64,000 bases of DNA. Origin: Methylobacter sp. (lineage in GTDB: Bacteria; Pseudomonadota; Gammaproteobacteria; Methylococcales; Methylomonadaceae). Position numbers and translations under genes: made by a program. Where the stretch lies: contig NZ_SCTW01000044.1 of assembly GCF_004322395.1 (NCBI RefSeq), positions 16,958 through 80,957 on the forward strand, written 5' to 3'. Under the pieces are notes generated by a model. It saw only the letters and a program-made list of their open reading frames with translations, was not told the DNA's origin and did no database searches. Every line of letters begins with the position of its first letter. Position 1 is the stretch's first letter. Positions 27,537-36,963 of the stretch are shown piece by piece.

Positions 27537-28115
27537 ATGAGTGTAATAGTTAAAAGTTTATTGCTAATCGGTTTTCTGGTTTCTTGCGGAACCACCGAAG
27601 AAAGTCGCTATCGCGACACTGAAGCCCTTGAACGTCCGCCAACAGTAATCAGCAGCACGGCCAAGGAACAGCGCACTGTCGACGACAGCTCAATTCCGAA
27701 GAAAAAAGACATCACTGGCTTAGGCTCGGATGTTTACCAAAATACGCCAACGCAACTGACAATCAAGCAGCCTTTTGGCGAGGCATGGAACACTTTAGGC
27801 CGGGCATTGAAGCAAAGCGGCATCAAAATAACCGATCATGAGCGAGATAAAGGCCAGTATTACGTTACTCAGGATACAGCAGATAGAACCAGTTTTTTTG
27901 CAAAAGCGACTGCTTTTTTAAGCGATGATCCGACTATTTATCTGCTAACCGTCAAGGATGACGGAGAAGAAACAACGGTAACTGCGACCATGGCCAATGC
28001 GACTGAACAAAGTAGTGCAGCTAAAGATGACATGCCGCAACCTTCTGCCGAAGGCGCGGAAGATCTGTTACAAGTATTGTTTAAGACGCTACGTGACAAG
28101 CTGGAAGAAGAATGA
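27537..28115 (+). CDS. BamC-like outer-membrane lipoprotein
   Basis: A 192-aa lipoprotein: a short signal peptide with lipobox LVSC (Cys at about residue 17), then a disordered segment containing SRYRDTEALERPP, which resembles the BamD-binding stretch of BamC. One helix-grip domain follows (LTIKQPFGEAWNTLGRALKQ, HERDKGQYYVTQD). BamC has two such domains; this has one, so it may be a short BamC relative. It starts 2 bases after the nitrilase stop. Confidence 0.6.
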   Translation: MSVIVKSLLLIGFLVSCGTTEESRYRDTEALERPPTVISSTAKEQRTVDDSSIPKKKDITGLGSDVYQNTPTQLTIKQPFGEAWNTLGRALKQSGIKITDHERDKGQYYVTQDTADRTSFFAKATAFLSDDPTIYLLTVKDDGEETTVTATMANATEQSSAAKDDMPQPSAEGAEDLLQVLFKTLRDKLEEE

Positions 28116-28116
28116 C

Positions 28117-28156
28117 GAAGGCAAAGGTGCAAATTGTTTCGCACCTTTAGCCTTGC
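28117..28156. repeat. Purine-rich hairpin repeat
   Basis: AAGGCAAAGGTGC and GCACCTTTAGCCTT form a strong hairpin between the lipoprotein gene and tldD. It is the same family as the repeats after rng and before rapZ. Confidence 0.55.
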
Positions 28157-28183
28157 ACTTAAATCTTTTATTATGATTCGTCG

Positions 28184-29635
28184 ATGGAAATATTAAATCT
28201 TGCAAGACAAGCTATTCTGATGCCTGCCGGCATACAGGATGGCGATATTGAAAAAATTATGGGCCGATTGCTTAGTTCGCCGGTTGATGCGGCGGATATT
28301 TATTTTCAATCCAGCCATTTTGAATCTTGGGTCATGGAAGGCGGCATCATTAAAGAAGGCAGCCATAATATCGAGCAGGGCGCCGGAGTCCGAGCCGTAT
28401 TCGGCGAGAAAACCGGTTTTGCTTATAGCGACCGGATTGAACTGCCGGTACTGTTGGAAGCGGCTAATAATGTTAAAGCTATCGTGCGGCAGGGTCAGGA
28501 AGCCGATCCCTTGCATTGCAAGGTCTCTACAAAACCAATCGACTGGCCGAAGTATTACGCAACGCAAAACCCGCTAAAGTCGCTAGCCGATCAGCAGAAA
28601 ATCGATTTATTGCACCGGGTTGAAAACGAAACACGCAAACTGGACAGCCGGATTGAAGAAGTTATCGTTAGTTTAATCGGCGTCCATGAACATATTCTGG
28701 TGGCCAGGCAAGACGGTTCTTTGGTTGCCGATGTCCGTCCTTTAGTGCGGATGAATGTAACCGTCATAGTAGAACAGGACGGGCAGCGCGAACAAGGTAG
28801 TATGGGTGGCGGCGGACGTAGCGATTACAGTTATTTTATCGACCGGGATACCGCACTTGAATACGGCCGCGAAGCCGTAAGGCAGGCATTGGTTAATTTG
28901 GAAGCCGTCGAAGCGCCTGCCGGTAACATGACTGTCGTGCTGGGCTCGGGTTGGCCGGGCATTTTGTTGCATGAAGCGATCGGCCACGGCCTGGAAGGCG
29001 ACTTTAACCGCAAAGGTACTTCGGCTTTCAGCGGTCGCGTCGGCGAACGCGTGGCGTCCGATTTATGCACGGTAGTCGATGACGGTACCTTGGCGGGACG
29101 GCGCGGCTCGTTAACTATCGATGATGAAGGCACGCCTACCGAAAAAACCGTATTGATCGAAAACGGCATACTTAAAGGCTACATGCAGGATCAACTCAAT
29201 GCCCGGTTAATGGGCGTCAGCCCTACCGGAAACGGCCGGCGCGAGTCTTATGCGCATCTGCCGATGCCGCGCATGACCAACACTTATATGCTGCCGGGGC
29301 AGCACGATCCTGAAGAAATTATAAAATCGGTAAAGAAAGGCCTGTACGCCAAAAACTTCGGCGGCGGGCAGGTCGATATTACCTCGGGTAAATTCGTATT
29401 TTCCGCCAGCGAAGCTTACCTAATCGAAGACGGCAAAATAACCCGTGCCGTTAAAGGCGCGACATTGATCGGCAATGGGCCTGATGTGTTAACCAAAGTG
29501 TCTATGGTCGGTTCCGACTTGAAGCTAGATAGCGGCGTCGGTACTTGCGGCAAGGACGGACAAAGCGTGCCGGTCGGCGTCGGGCAACCTACGTTGAAGA
29601 TTGATGGGTTGACGGTTGGCGGAACTAGCGTTTAA
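28184..29635 (+). CDS. tldD: Metalloprotease TldD
   Basis: Subunit of the TldD/TldE (PmbA) heterodimeric zinc protease that trims peptides such as microcin and antitoxin precursors. The zinc motif [11 protein letters not shown] lies near residue 263. Glycine-rich conserved regions ([39 protein letters not shown]) and the C-terminal [20 protein letters not shown] are present. The 483-aa length is normal. Its partner gene pmbA follows after two small genes. Confidence 0.97.
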   Translation: MEILNLARQAILMPAGIQDGDIEKIMGRLLSSPVDAADIYFQSSHFESWVMEGGIIKEGSHNIEQGAGVRAVFGEKTGFAYSDRIELPVLLEAANNVKAIVRQGQEADPLHCKVSTKPIDWPKYYATQNPLKSLADQQKIDLLHRVENETRKLDSRIEEVIVSLIGVHEHILVARQDGSLVADVRPLVRMNVTVIVEQDGQREQGSMGGGGRSDYSYFIDRDTALEYGREAVRQALVNLEAVEAPAGNMTVVLGSGWPGILLHEAIGHGLEGDFNRKGTSAFSGRVGERVASDLCTVVDDGTLAGRRGSLTIDDEGTPTEKTVLIENGILKGYMQDQLNARLMGVSPTGNGRRESYAHLPMPRMTNTYMLPGQHDPEEIIKSVKKGLYAKNFGGGQVDITSGKFVFSASEAYLIEDGKITRAVKGATLIGNGPDVLTKVSMVGSDLKLDSGVGTCGKDGQSVPVGVGQPTLKIDGLTVGGTSV

Positions 29636-29884
29636 GTAAAATTCACTCAATATTTTCTTTATACAAGAAATAGGGCGGACAGGGCAGCCATAAAACTTGA
29701 ATGGATTGAAAATGTTGTTGCCTTCCCGATTAAGACCCAAAGACAAGCAGATGGGCGGTTTAAAAAATGGGGATTTATTCAGGAAGAGGAAAAATATCTA
29801 AGGGTTATTTTGCTGGAAGATAAAGAGACGTTTCATAATGCTTTCTTCGACAGAGGATTTAAAGAGGTAGACGATGAAAATTAA
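29636..29884 (+). pseudogene. Small DUF4258-like gene lacking a start codon
   Basis: From the codon after the tldD stop an open frame of 82 codons reads VKFTQYFLYTRNRADRAAIK, continues LEWIENVVAFPIKTQRQADG, and ends in VILLEDKETFHNAFFDRGFK and a short tail. It looks like a genuine small protein of the type found upstream of DUF2283 genes (DUF4258-like), which form toxin-antitoxin-like pairs. The first codon is GTA, and no ATG, GTG or TTG exists in the frame, so the start has been lost or a rare codon is used. Its last 11 bases overlap the DUF2283 gene. The family name is from memory and uncertain. Confidence 0.55.
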
Positions 29885-30080
29885 ATATTTTGAAGATACC
29901 GATACAGCATTGCTGGAGTTTTCAGAGCATCCGGTTTTCGAGACTAGAGAGATTAATGAAAATATTTATCTGGACTTGGATGAACATGGAAATTTGATTG
30001 GTATGACCATTGAGCATGCAATGTCGCAAGCAAATATTAATGAAGTTTCATTTCAGCAGATAAATCGCCAAGTTGCATAG
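29874..30080 (+). CDS. DUF2283 family small protein
   Basis: A 68-aa protein matching the DUF2283 pattern: KIKYFEDTDTALLEFSEHPV, then a conserved acidic stretch NIYLDLDEHGNLIGMTIEHA. Members usually sit next to a small DUF4258-like partner, here the 29636-29884 frame, and are suspected antitoxins. Function is not established. Confidence 0.8.
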   Translation: MKIKYFEDTDTALLEFSEHPVFETREINENIYLDLDEHGNLIGMTIEHAMSQANINEVSFQQINRQVA

Positions 30081-30101
30081 AAAATAGATTAAGAGAACAC
30101 A

Positions 30102-31433
30102 GTGCAAAATCACGAACATATAAACCACTTAAAAAACATCGTTCAGGACATCTTGGACGAAGCTGCAAAACAAGGCGCCAGTGCCGCGGAAGCAGGCCTG
30201 AGCCAGGAAAACGGCTTGTCCGTATCGGTGCGTCTGGGCGATGTGGAAACCATAGAGCATCATTGCGACCAGGGTTTGGGCGTGACCGTTTATTTCGGTC
30301 AGCGCAAAGGCTCTGCCAGCACCACCGATTTGTCGATCGCTTCAATTAAGGAAACGGTCGGCGCGGCATGCAGTATTGCCCGCTACACCAGCGAAGATAA
30401 ATATGCCGGGCTGCCGGAAAAAGAACTGTTGGCTACCGAATTCCCCGATCTCGACCTTAACCATCCGTGGGATATCGGGGTCGATGGAGCCATTGTGTTG
30501 GCCATTGAATGCGAAGATGCGGCGCGCTCTTACCATCAAGAAATCAGCAATTCCGAAGGCGCTTCGGTGGATACTCACCAAGGCATCCGCGTGATGGGAA
30601 ACTCTCTCGGTTTTCTTCAAGGCTATGCTTCAACCCGTCATTCTTTAAGCTGCTCAGTATTGGCGCAACGCGGCGACAGTATGCAGCGCGATTACTGGTA
30701 TACCGTAGCAAGAAATGCGCGCGATTTGGAATCCGCTGTTGAAGTGGGTAAAAAAGCAGCCGAGCGGACACTTCGGCGTTTGCAGGCGCGTAGCTTAAGC
30801 ACTCGGCAGTGCCCGGTGCTGTATTGCGCGGAAACGGCTTCCGGTTTGCTGGGTTCGTTTGTCGGCGCGATCAGCGGCGGCAATTTGTATCGTAAATCGT
30901 CGTTTTTGCTGGATGCATTGGATAAGCAGGTCTTCCCGGAATTTATCCGCATTCACGAGCAGCCGTATTTAAAAGGGGCTTTAGGCAGTTGTGCGTATGA
31001 TGGTGAAGGCGTAGCCCCCCAAACGCGCGATATAGTCAGCGAAGGTATTTTGCGCGGTTATGTGTTGAGTACTTATTCCGCCCGTAAGCTGGGCATGCGC
31101 AGCACTGGCAACGCCGGGGGCGTGCATAATTTAACGATCGACCCAGGCAAGCTTGATTACCAGGGCATGTTAAAAGAATTGAACACCGGTTTATTGATTA
31201 CCGAATTGATGGGGCAGGGAGTCAATATGGTGACAGGCGATTATTCGCGCGGCGCGGCCGGATTTTGGGTGGAAAACGGTGTGATCCAATTTCCGGTTGA
31301 AGAAATCACAATTGCCGGTAATCTGAAAGACATGCTTAAAAACATCGTCGCCGTGGGCAATGACGTCGATTACCGCGGCAATATTCGCACTGGTTCGATA
31401 CTGGTTGAGCGGATGTCGATTGCCGGGGAATAA
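30102..31433 (+). CDS. pmbA: Metalloprotease subunit PmbA/TldE
   Basis: The non-zinc partner of TldD in the heterodimeric peptidase. It has the same overall fold (QGASAAEAGLSQENGLSVSV, GNAGGVHNLTIDPGKLDYQ, TNM-like GQGVNMVTGDYSRGAAGFWV) but no HExxxH motif, as expected for TldE. It is 443 aa and starts with GTG. The separation from tldD by about 470 bases holding a small gene pair is unusual only in that the pair is inserted there. Confidence 0.95.
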   Translation: MQNHEHINHLKNIVQDILDEAAKQGASAAEAGLSQENGLSVSVRLGDVETIEHHCDQGLGVTVYFGQRKGSASTTDLSIASIKETVGAACSIARYTSEDKYAGLPEKELLATEFPDLDLNHPWDIGVDGAIVLAIECEDAARSYHQEISNSEGASVDTHQGIRVMGNSLGFLQGYASTRHSLSCSVLAQRGDSMQRDYWYTVARNARDLESAVEVGKKAAERTLRRLQARSLSTRQCPVLYCAETASGLLGSFVGAISGGNLYRKSSFLLDALDKQVFPEFIRIHEQPYLKGALGSCAYDGEGVAPQTRDIVSEGILRGYVLSTYSARKLGMRSTGNAGGVHNLTIDPGKLDYQGMLKELNTGLLITELMGQGVNMVTGDYSRGAAGFWVENGVIQFPVEEITIAGNLKDMLKNIVAVGNDVDYRGNIRTGSILVERMSIAGE

Positions 31434-31498
31434 AGCTATTGTTATGATGACTCGCATTGAATCATCATCTTCGGTAGTTTGATAGCAGGGGTTGAATC

Positions 31499-32095
31499 AT
31501 GTCGGCAACTTTACAATTGACCGGAACTTGGATCAGCGAGGAAGATTACTTGGCAGGTGAATTAGCCAGCGAAATCAAGCATGAATATATTGACGGCTAT
31601 GTTTATGCGATGGCTGGAGCCAGCCGGAATCATGAAAGAATCGCCGGTAATGTTTTTGGCGAATTAAGTAACTTTCTAAAAAACAAACCGTGCGAACCGT
31701 TCAGCTCCGGCCTAAAAATCAAGACCGGCAGCCGGTTTTTCTATCCCGATGTGATGGTTGTTTGCGCTGAAAACAAGCAGCATGATTATTACACCGAGTC
31801 GCCGGTAATTATTGTCGAGGTGCTGTCGAAATTCTCGCGGCGTATGGATGAAACGACCAAACGCATCGCCTATCAAAGTATCCCTGGACTCAAAGAGTTT
31901 GTGTTGATCGAGCAGGATTTTGTCGATGTTGAAGTCTGCCGGAAAAGCGAAGGCTGGGTTTCCAATCATTATTTTATGGGCGACAGTGTGCGGTTTGACG
32001 CGATCGATTTGATGCTGACCGTTGAAGAAATCTACGCCCGCGTCGACAATGATGAGGTTCGTTCCTACTTTCAAGAACAACAGGCGCAACAGTAA
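31499..32095 (+). CDS. Uma2-family (DUF820) putative endonuclease
   Basis: A 198-aa PD-(D/E)xK-like protein: GELASEIKHEYIDGYVYAMA near residue 20, then FYPDVMVVCAENKQ (catalytic Asp) and SPVIIVEVLSKFSRRMDETT (Glu-x-Leu in the place of the usual E-x-K). Uma2 proteins are abundant in cyanobacteria and scattered elsewhere; their function is not established. A GGGG-containing ribosome-binding site precedes the ATG. It is convergent with pyrD. Confidence 0.8.
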   Translation: MSATLQLTGTWISEEDYLAGELASEIKHEYIDGYVYAMAGASRNHERIAGNVFGELSNFLKNKPCEPFSSGLKIKTGSRFFYPDVMVVCAENKQHDYYTESPVIIVEVLSKFSRRMDETTKRIAYQSIPGLKEFVLIEQDFVDVEVCRKSEGWVSNHYFMGDSVRFDAIDLMLTVEEIYARVDNDEVRSYFQEQQAQQ

Positions 32096-32102
32096 TTTGC
32101 GG

Positions 32103-33116
32103 TTAAAGGCCTCGCACAATATCGGTTATCAACTGCGGCCCGCGATAAATAAGGCCGCTGTATACTTGCACCAGACTCGCTCCCGCCGTTAATTTTTCCT
32201 GTGCATCGCTCGCAGTTAAAATCCCGCCTGCCGCAATAACCGGAATCTTGCCGTTTAATTCCGCAGCCAATCTCCGCACGACCAAAGTAGATTTTTCCTT
32301 AACCGGCGCACCGCTTAACCCTCCAGCTTCATTAGCAAGCGGATGATCTTTAATCATGTCGCGGGCAATGGTGGTGTTAGTCGCAATTACGCCGTCAATC
32401 TCAAATTCCAGCAACAGTCTGGCAATATGCGTTATTTCATCGTCGATCAGATCGGGTGCGATTTTCAGGACTAAAGGCACGTATTTGCCGTGTTCTTGTT
32501 GCAGTTTCAGTTGCTCTTCTTTTAAAACGGAAATAAGGCTTTTGATTTCGTCGCCCTGTTGTAATTGGCGCAAATTCTTGGTGTTCGGCGAAGAGATATT
32601 AATAGTAATGTAGCTGGCAGGTGTATAAGCCTTGCGTAAACCGATCAAATAGTCGTCAGCCGCATTTTCAATCGGCGTGTCGAAATTCTTGCCGATGTTA
32701 ATGCCCAGAATGCCGGAGTAACCGCTTTGTTTTACCTGGGCCAGCAGATGATCTATACCTAAATTATTAAAGCCCATGCGATTGATGATCGCCTGATGCT
32801 CAGGCAGTCTGAACAGGCGCGGCTTGGGATTACCTGGTTGCGGGCGCGGCGTTACCGTGCCGATTTCTACAAAGCCGAAACCCAATGCGGCCAGCGCATT
32901 AATATAATCCCCATTTTTATCCAGACCTGCGGCAAGGCCGACCGGGTTTTTAAAACTCAGCCCCATGACGTTGACAGGCTTATCGTCAATTTTCGGGTAG
33001 ACTAATTTTGATAAGCCCGAAATATACGCCGCATTCAGCAGTTTAAGCGTCACTTCATGAGCGGTTTCAGGATCCAGGGAAAATAATAAAGGGCGAAGTA
33101 ATGGATAAATGTTCAT
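32103..33116 (-). CDS. pyrD: Dihydroorotate dehydrogenase (quinone), class 2
   Basis: Membrane-associated FMN enzyme that oxidises dihydroorotate to orotate with quinone in pyrimidine synthesis. The start at 33116 gives 337 aa beginning [20 protein letters not shown], the class-2 N-terminal helices. The active-site region [17 protein letters not shown] contains the class-2 Ser base, and [20 protein letters not shown] and the FMN phosphate loop [19 protein letters not shown] are present. The frame is open to 33155, but that part is translated repeat. Confidence 0.96.
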   Translation of the reverse strand: MNIYPLLRPLLFSLDPETAHEVTLKLLNAAYISGLSKLVYPKIDDKPVNVMGLSFKNPVGLAAGLDKNGDYINALAALGFGFVEIGTVTPRPQPGNPKPRLFRLPEHQAIINRMGFNNLGIDHLLAQVKQSGYSGILGINIGKNFDTPIENAADDYLIGLRKAYTPASYITINISSPNTKNLRQLQQGDEIKSLISVLKEEQLKLQQEHGKYVPLVLKIAPDLIDDEITHIARLLLEFEIDGVIATNTTIARDMIKDHPLANEAGGLSGAPVKEKSTLVVRRLAAELNGKIPVIAAGGILTASDAQEKLTAGASLVQVYSGLIYRGPQLITDIVRGL

Positions 33117-33133
33117 AGGTTGTGACCGTGTAG

Positions 33134-33153
33134 GGGCGACCGGCTGGTCGCCC
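33134..33153. repeat. GGGCGACC hairpin between thiO and pyrD
   Basis: GGGCGACC-GGCT-GGTCGCCC forms a perfect 8-bp stem directly downstream of the thiO stop and upstream of the pyrD start. It looks like a dispersed palindromic repeat and could affect readthrough from thiO into pyrD. Confidence 0.55.
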
Positions 33154-33154
33154 A

Positions 33155-34252
33155 TTAATGTTCGCTGTTTAATTGATAAGGTTCCGGCGCTACCTGCGTC
33201 GCACGCTGCAAAACCAGATCGGCCATCAGTTGCGCCGATGCCGGCCCCATCGCGAGGCCGTTTCTAAAATGCCCGGCATTGACCCATAAATTGCCGATTT
33301 CGGGATGCTTGCAGATATACGGTATGCCGTGTTCGGTACCCGGCCTTAACCCCGCCCAATGTTTAACGATGGGGAAGTTCTTAAGCGGCGGTAGCAAATT
33401 TAGCGCAAAAGCTTGTAGCCGGTCTCGGGCTTCTGTCGTAGTCGTCTTATTGAAGTTATCCTGCTCTACCGTGCTGCCCGCCAGTATTTTACCGTCGCGT
33501 CGCGGAATCAGGTATTGATCGCCATCCAGCACCATGTAGCTCAGTGTTTTCGGCTGGGCGTCAAACAACAGCATTTGTCCCTTAACGGGAGCAATTTTTG
33601 GCGCATCGCCGGCGGTCGACAAAAACTGCCGAAACAATTGCCCTGTCCAGGCGCCCGCAGCAATAATCAATTGGTTGACGGTGAACTGGCCGGAAGAGGT
33701 ATCTATAGAAGTGATGCGGTTTTTAGTGACGTTAACGGCTTTTAACTCGCAATGTTCTATTAGCGTAGCGCCTTTATTGATCATGTCTTGTTTTAATGAT
33801 TTGGCCAGCCGTGGATTGCGCGCTTGAGCAATCTCGGGCAGCCAAAGCGGCTGGTCGGGGACGGTATTCAACATATTAAAAAAGTCCGCGCCGGCAGGCC
33901 GACATAAAATATTGTTAGTGTTACACCACTCAACAGCCGCAGTAACATCGGGATTTTTAACGATCAGCAAGCCGCAGGGATTCCATTCCGGGTCTATCTG
34001 CGTTTCGGCAGTTAGTTGCGAGGCCAAAGCCGGATACAGTTTTAGGCTTTGTATCACCAGACGGGTAATCGCATCCGGTTGCCGCCATGGATAAAGCGGC
34101 AACAAAATACCGCCTCCCGCCCAGGATGATTCCCGGCCCAGTTCATTTTTTTCAATAATCGTGACGGTCGCGCCAGCCTTGATAAACTCGCGGGCTGTTA
34201 GTAAGCTGATAATGCCGCCGCCAATGATGGTGATGTCCGGGGTTGTAATCAT
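33155..34252 (-). CDS. thiO: Glycine oxidase ThiO
   Basis: FAD-dependent oxidase that converts glycine to iminoglycine for the thiazole half of thiamine. The dinucleotide-binding motif [20 protein letters not shown] opens the 365-aa protein. The DAO-like core shows [15 protein letters not shown] and the C-terminal [20 protein letters not shown] and [15 protein letters not shown]. No other thiazole gene is next to it; thiC is 11 kb away. A GTAATC spacing before the ATG gives no clear ribosome-binding site. Confidence 0.92.
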   Translation of the reverse strand: MITTPDITIIGGGIISLLTAREFIKAGATVTIIEKNELGRESSWAGGGILLPLYPWRQPDAITRLVIQSLKLYPALASQLTAETQIDPEWNPCGLLIVKNPDVTAAVEWCNTNNILCRPAGADFFNMLNTVPDQPLWLPEIAQARNPRLAKSLKQDMINKGATLIEHCELKAVNVTKNRITSIDTSSGQFTVNQLIIAAGAWTGQLFRQFLSTAGDAPKIAPVKGQMLLFDAQPKTLSYMVLDGDQYLIPRRDGKILAGSTVEQDNFNKTTTTEARDRLQAFALNLLPPLKNFPIVKHWAGLRPGTEHGIPYICKHPEIGNLWVNAGHFRNGLAMGPASAQLMADLVLQRATQVAPEPYQLNSEH

Positions 34253-34690
34253 GATATATAAAAAAGATCAGGGTAAAAATAAATTAGGTAGGGCTAAACA
34301 GTTAATTAGAATAAATCACGATTATTGCCAATTTATGTTAGCAGGAAATCTATCCATTCAACTTCATGTGTTTTTTTGAGAAACAAGTATCAAATAGGCG
34401 GCTTTGACTTAGTGAGAAAGCAGTGACTCTATAATCATTATAATGAATATCATCTTTAAATCAGTGTTGATTCTATATGTTGGCTAACGATAGGTTTGCT
34501 TTATTTTGCTTGAAAAAAGCGTAAAAAATAATAACTGTGGTCTGGATGAATAAACTGAATAATTTGTTGTTTTTTGCATACAGTCGGAGTCTTGGAGCGG
34601 ATATTATCTTTTAATTGTTGATAAATAAGAAATAATTAATATTCAAAAAATGACGTTTAAACTTGTAGGGAAATGATTTAACTGCTACTA

Positions 34691-34719
34691 TTGACACCGG
34701 AAGATAGGCTTTGTTGTAT
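34691..34719 (+). promoter_or_regulatory. Sigma-70 promoter of the porin-like gene
   Basis: TTGACA at 34691-34696 and TTGTAT at 34714-34719 are separated by 17 bases, close to the sigma-70 consensus. The start codon follows 43 bases after the -10 box, preceded by GAGGGGG. The rest of the gap 34253-34690 is AT-rich, with no gene seen. Confidence 0.65.
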
Positions 34720-34762
34720 TAAAGCAAATTTTTGTAAAATAACAACCTCATGAGGGGGATAA

Positions 34763-35698
34763 ATGATCAATAAAACTAAACTAGCGCTGGGCATTGCGAC
34801 AGCAACATTAACAATGACCGGTGCAATGGTTTCTCCACAAGCTGTTGCCGGCACAAAGGCGCAGCATCATGCTGAAGTAGCAGGTGTGAGCAGTAAAGTT
34901 GATGCATTGGAAGCGCAATTGCAAGCCATGCAGGCAGAAATAAGCCGTTTAAGAGCGGAAGCAAGCCGTCCCCATTCTAGTGCAGAGTCTGCCAAAGTTC
35001 AGGAGCTGGATCAGTGGATGACATCGGTTAAAAGCAAACCGGCTAAAAAAGATCACCACGATAATACTCTTTTCTTCCGTGGCGGTTATGCACATTCTAA
35101 TGCACAAAGAGGCGGTACGCTGGATCCAACATCATTAGGAGCTCTCGGAAACCAAAATGGTTTGGTAAATGGTCCGATAAGCGATAAGGACGCATGGTAT
35201 TTCGGTGCCGGCTTTGATTTTAGTCTGACTGATGATGTATGGGGTATGATGGATAATACTCAAGTGTTGGGTGAACTGATGTTTGACTATAAAGAAATTG
35301 GTACACGGAAACAAAATGGCATAAATGCCACTGCAACAGGGAATGGCCTAGGTATCGGCAGTTTAGCAACGGTAACAGGGTTGCCTGCTGCAAATTCCGA
35401 AACTGCAACTGTCAGCCAGTTTACTTTAGCGGCTTCGCCAAAAATCAAATTCCTGAAAAATAAACCTTTCAGACCTTGGTTGATTCCTGTAGGTTTTGAA
35501 GTTAATGTGATCAGTCCACCATCCGATGCAATTACCGTGTTGAGTCCAGGTATGCAGTTTGGTTTAGGTGCCGATTACAGAATATGGAAAGATATCTTCG
35601 TTGGTGCTGATGCTCGTTATCACCTTACTACAGGTAATATTGATGGGGTTAGAACAGACGGAGTTACTGCTGGCGGTTACATTGGACTTGGTTTCTAA
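34763..35698 (+). CDS. Outer-membrane beta-barrel (porin-like) protein
   Basis: A 311-aa exported protein. The signal peptide (cleavage after about residue 29, SPQAVAG) is followed by a short coiled coil (VSSKVDALEAQLQAMQAEIS, residues 42-65). A predicted beta-barrel runs from about residue 95 (NTLFFRGGYAHSN, AWYFGAGFDFSLTDDVW) to a C-terminal Phe (AGGYIGLGF), as needed for insertion by the Bam complex. The coiled coil plus barrel recalls trimer-forming porins. The strong promoter, strong ribosome-binding site and strong terminator suggest abundant expression. The family is not otherwise recognised. Confidence 0.7.
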   Translation: MINKTKLALGIATATLTMTGAMVSPQAVAGTKAQHHAEVAGVSSKVDALEAQLQAMQAEISRLRAEASRPHSSAESAKVQELDQWMTSVKSKPAKKDHHDNTLFFRGGYAHSNAQRGGTLDPTSLGALGNQNGLVNGPISDKDAWYFGAGFDFSLTDDVWGMMDNTQVLGELMFDYKEIGTRKQNGINATATGNGLGIGSLATVTGLPAANSETATVSQFTLAASPKIKFLKNKPFRPWLIPVGFEVNVISPPSDAITVLSPGMQFGLGADYRIWKDIFVGADARYHLTTGNIDGVRTDGVTAGGYIGLGF

Positions 35699-35724
35699 GC
35701 TAAACGCTTAAAAACAAATCCGAC

Positions 35725-35756
35725 AAAAGGGAGGGGCTCAACCCCTCCCTTTTTTT
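35725..35756 (+). terminator. Rho-independent terminator of the porin-like gene
   Basis: GGGAGGGG (35729-35736), a 5-base loop and CCCCTCCC (35742-35749), extended by AAA/TTT, are followed by a run of T. It is a strong intrinsic terminator 27 bases after the stop. Confidence 0.92.
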
Positions 35757-35857
35757 ATGCCTGCAGAATTAAAAAGAGGTGCATGGCAAAAGCTCAAGGT
35801 AAAATAGCATTTTTCCGGTTTCTGCCGGGAAATAAATTAAATTAGACGCTACAAGCC

Positions 35858-36826
35858 ATGAAAACCCTTTATCCTGAAATTCAGCCCTATCAAACATTTT
35901 TTCTCGAAACCGGCAGCAAGCATGTCGTGTATGTAGAGCAAAGCGGCAATCCTGACGGTATTCCTGTTGTTTTTCTTCACGGCGGGCCATGCTCTGGCAC
36001 CAAGCCGGATCATCGGCGTTTTTTTAATCCCGAGCTTTACCGCATTATTTTGTTTGATCAGCGCGGCTGCGGCCTGTCGTTGCCTTTTGGCGAATTGGAA
36101 AATAATACTACTCAGGATTTGATTGATGATATGGAGCGTATCCGTAATCATTTAACTATTGATCAATGGCTGGTATTTGGCGGATCGTGGGGAGGGGCGT
36201 TGGCTTTGTTGTATGCTCAGCAGCATAAAAATAAAGTAGCAGGTTTGATTATTCGAGGAGTATTTTTGGCGCGGCAGCAGGATTTAGATTGGTTTGCCAA
36301 AGATGGTGCGGGCAGGATCTATCCTGAGCAATGGCAACGGTTAGTTGAAAGCATTCCTGAACAGAGTCAGGGTAATTTGGTGCAAGGTCTGTGCGATGTA
36401 TTATGGGGCGAAGACGAGGTGGCGCAAAGACGGGCTGCCAAGGAATGGATGGCTTGGGGCGGGCAGGTATCATTAGGCAATGATTATCAGCCGAGCCCGA
36501 AAGGCGAACATGCGACGGAGAAAATGGTCAAACAGGTGCGCATGGAATTGCATTATGCCAGGCATCATTATTTTATTGAGGAAAATCAGATCATGGATAA
36601 CTGTAGCGGCTTGGCTAAAATTCCAACGGTTATCATTCATGGGCGTCAGGATTTTGTTTGTCCGATGGAAGCAGGCTACAGCTTGCATAAAGTATTGTCT
36701 AATGCCGAATATGTCGTATTGCCCAATGCAGGGCATGTTGCTCAAGGTAAGGAAATGGTCAATGCGTTGGTTACCGTAACCGACCGGTTTGCCGAGCACG
36801 ACTATTATCATTCGAAATCGCTTTAA
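35858..36826 (+). CDS. pip: Proline iminopeptidase
   Basis: An alpha/beta-hydrolase (S33) that removes N-terminal proline from peptides. The oxyanion region VFLHGGPCSGTKPDHRRFFN, the nucleophile elbow FGGSWGGALALLYAQ and the C-terminal Asp (GRQDFVCPMEAGY) and His (LPNAGHVAQG) of the triad are visible. At 322 aa it is full length. It stands alone between the porin-like gene and kdsD. Confidence 0.93.
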   Translation: MKTLYPEIQPYQTFFLETGSKHVVYVEQSGNPDGIPVVFLHGGPCSGTKPDHRRFFNPELYRIILFDQRGCGLSLPFGELENNTTQDLIDDMERIRNHLTIDQWLVFGGSWGGALALLYAQQHKNKVAGLIIRGVFLARQQDLDWFAKDGAGRIYPEQWQRLVESIPEQSQGNLVQGLCDVLWGEDEVAQRRAAKEWMAWGGQVSLGNDYQPSPKGEHATEKMVKQVRMELHYARHHYFIEENQIMDNCSGLAKIPTVIIHGRQDFVCPMEAGYSLHKVLSNAEYVVLPNAGHVAQGKEMVNALVTVTDRFAEHDYYHSKSL

Positions 36827-36963
36827 ATTTGCATTCAACTGCCCTATAAAACCGTAAATGTTTTATCATTACACAAATTAATTAAGTTTCCAGGTTGTTG
36901 CAATTTATAGGAAACATGAGAAGCGCTGAACTTGAGCGACTTGAATACATTTTATACAGATAA

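Noticed and set aside
34253..34690. Possible small RNA gene in the AT-rich gap before the porin-like gene
   Set aside because: Apart from the promoter close to the porin-like gene I saw no terminator or stable stem that would define an RNA.
36473..36838. Minus-strand frame of 121 codons opposite pip
   Set aside because: Shadow of pip; no ribosome-binding site and implausible composition.
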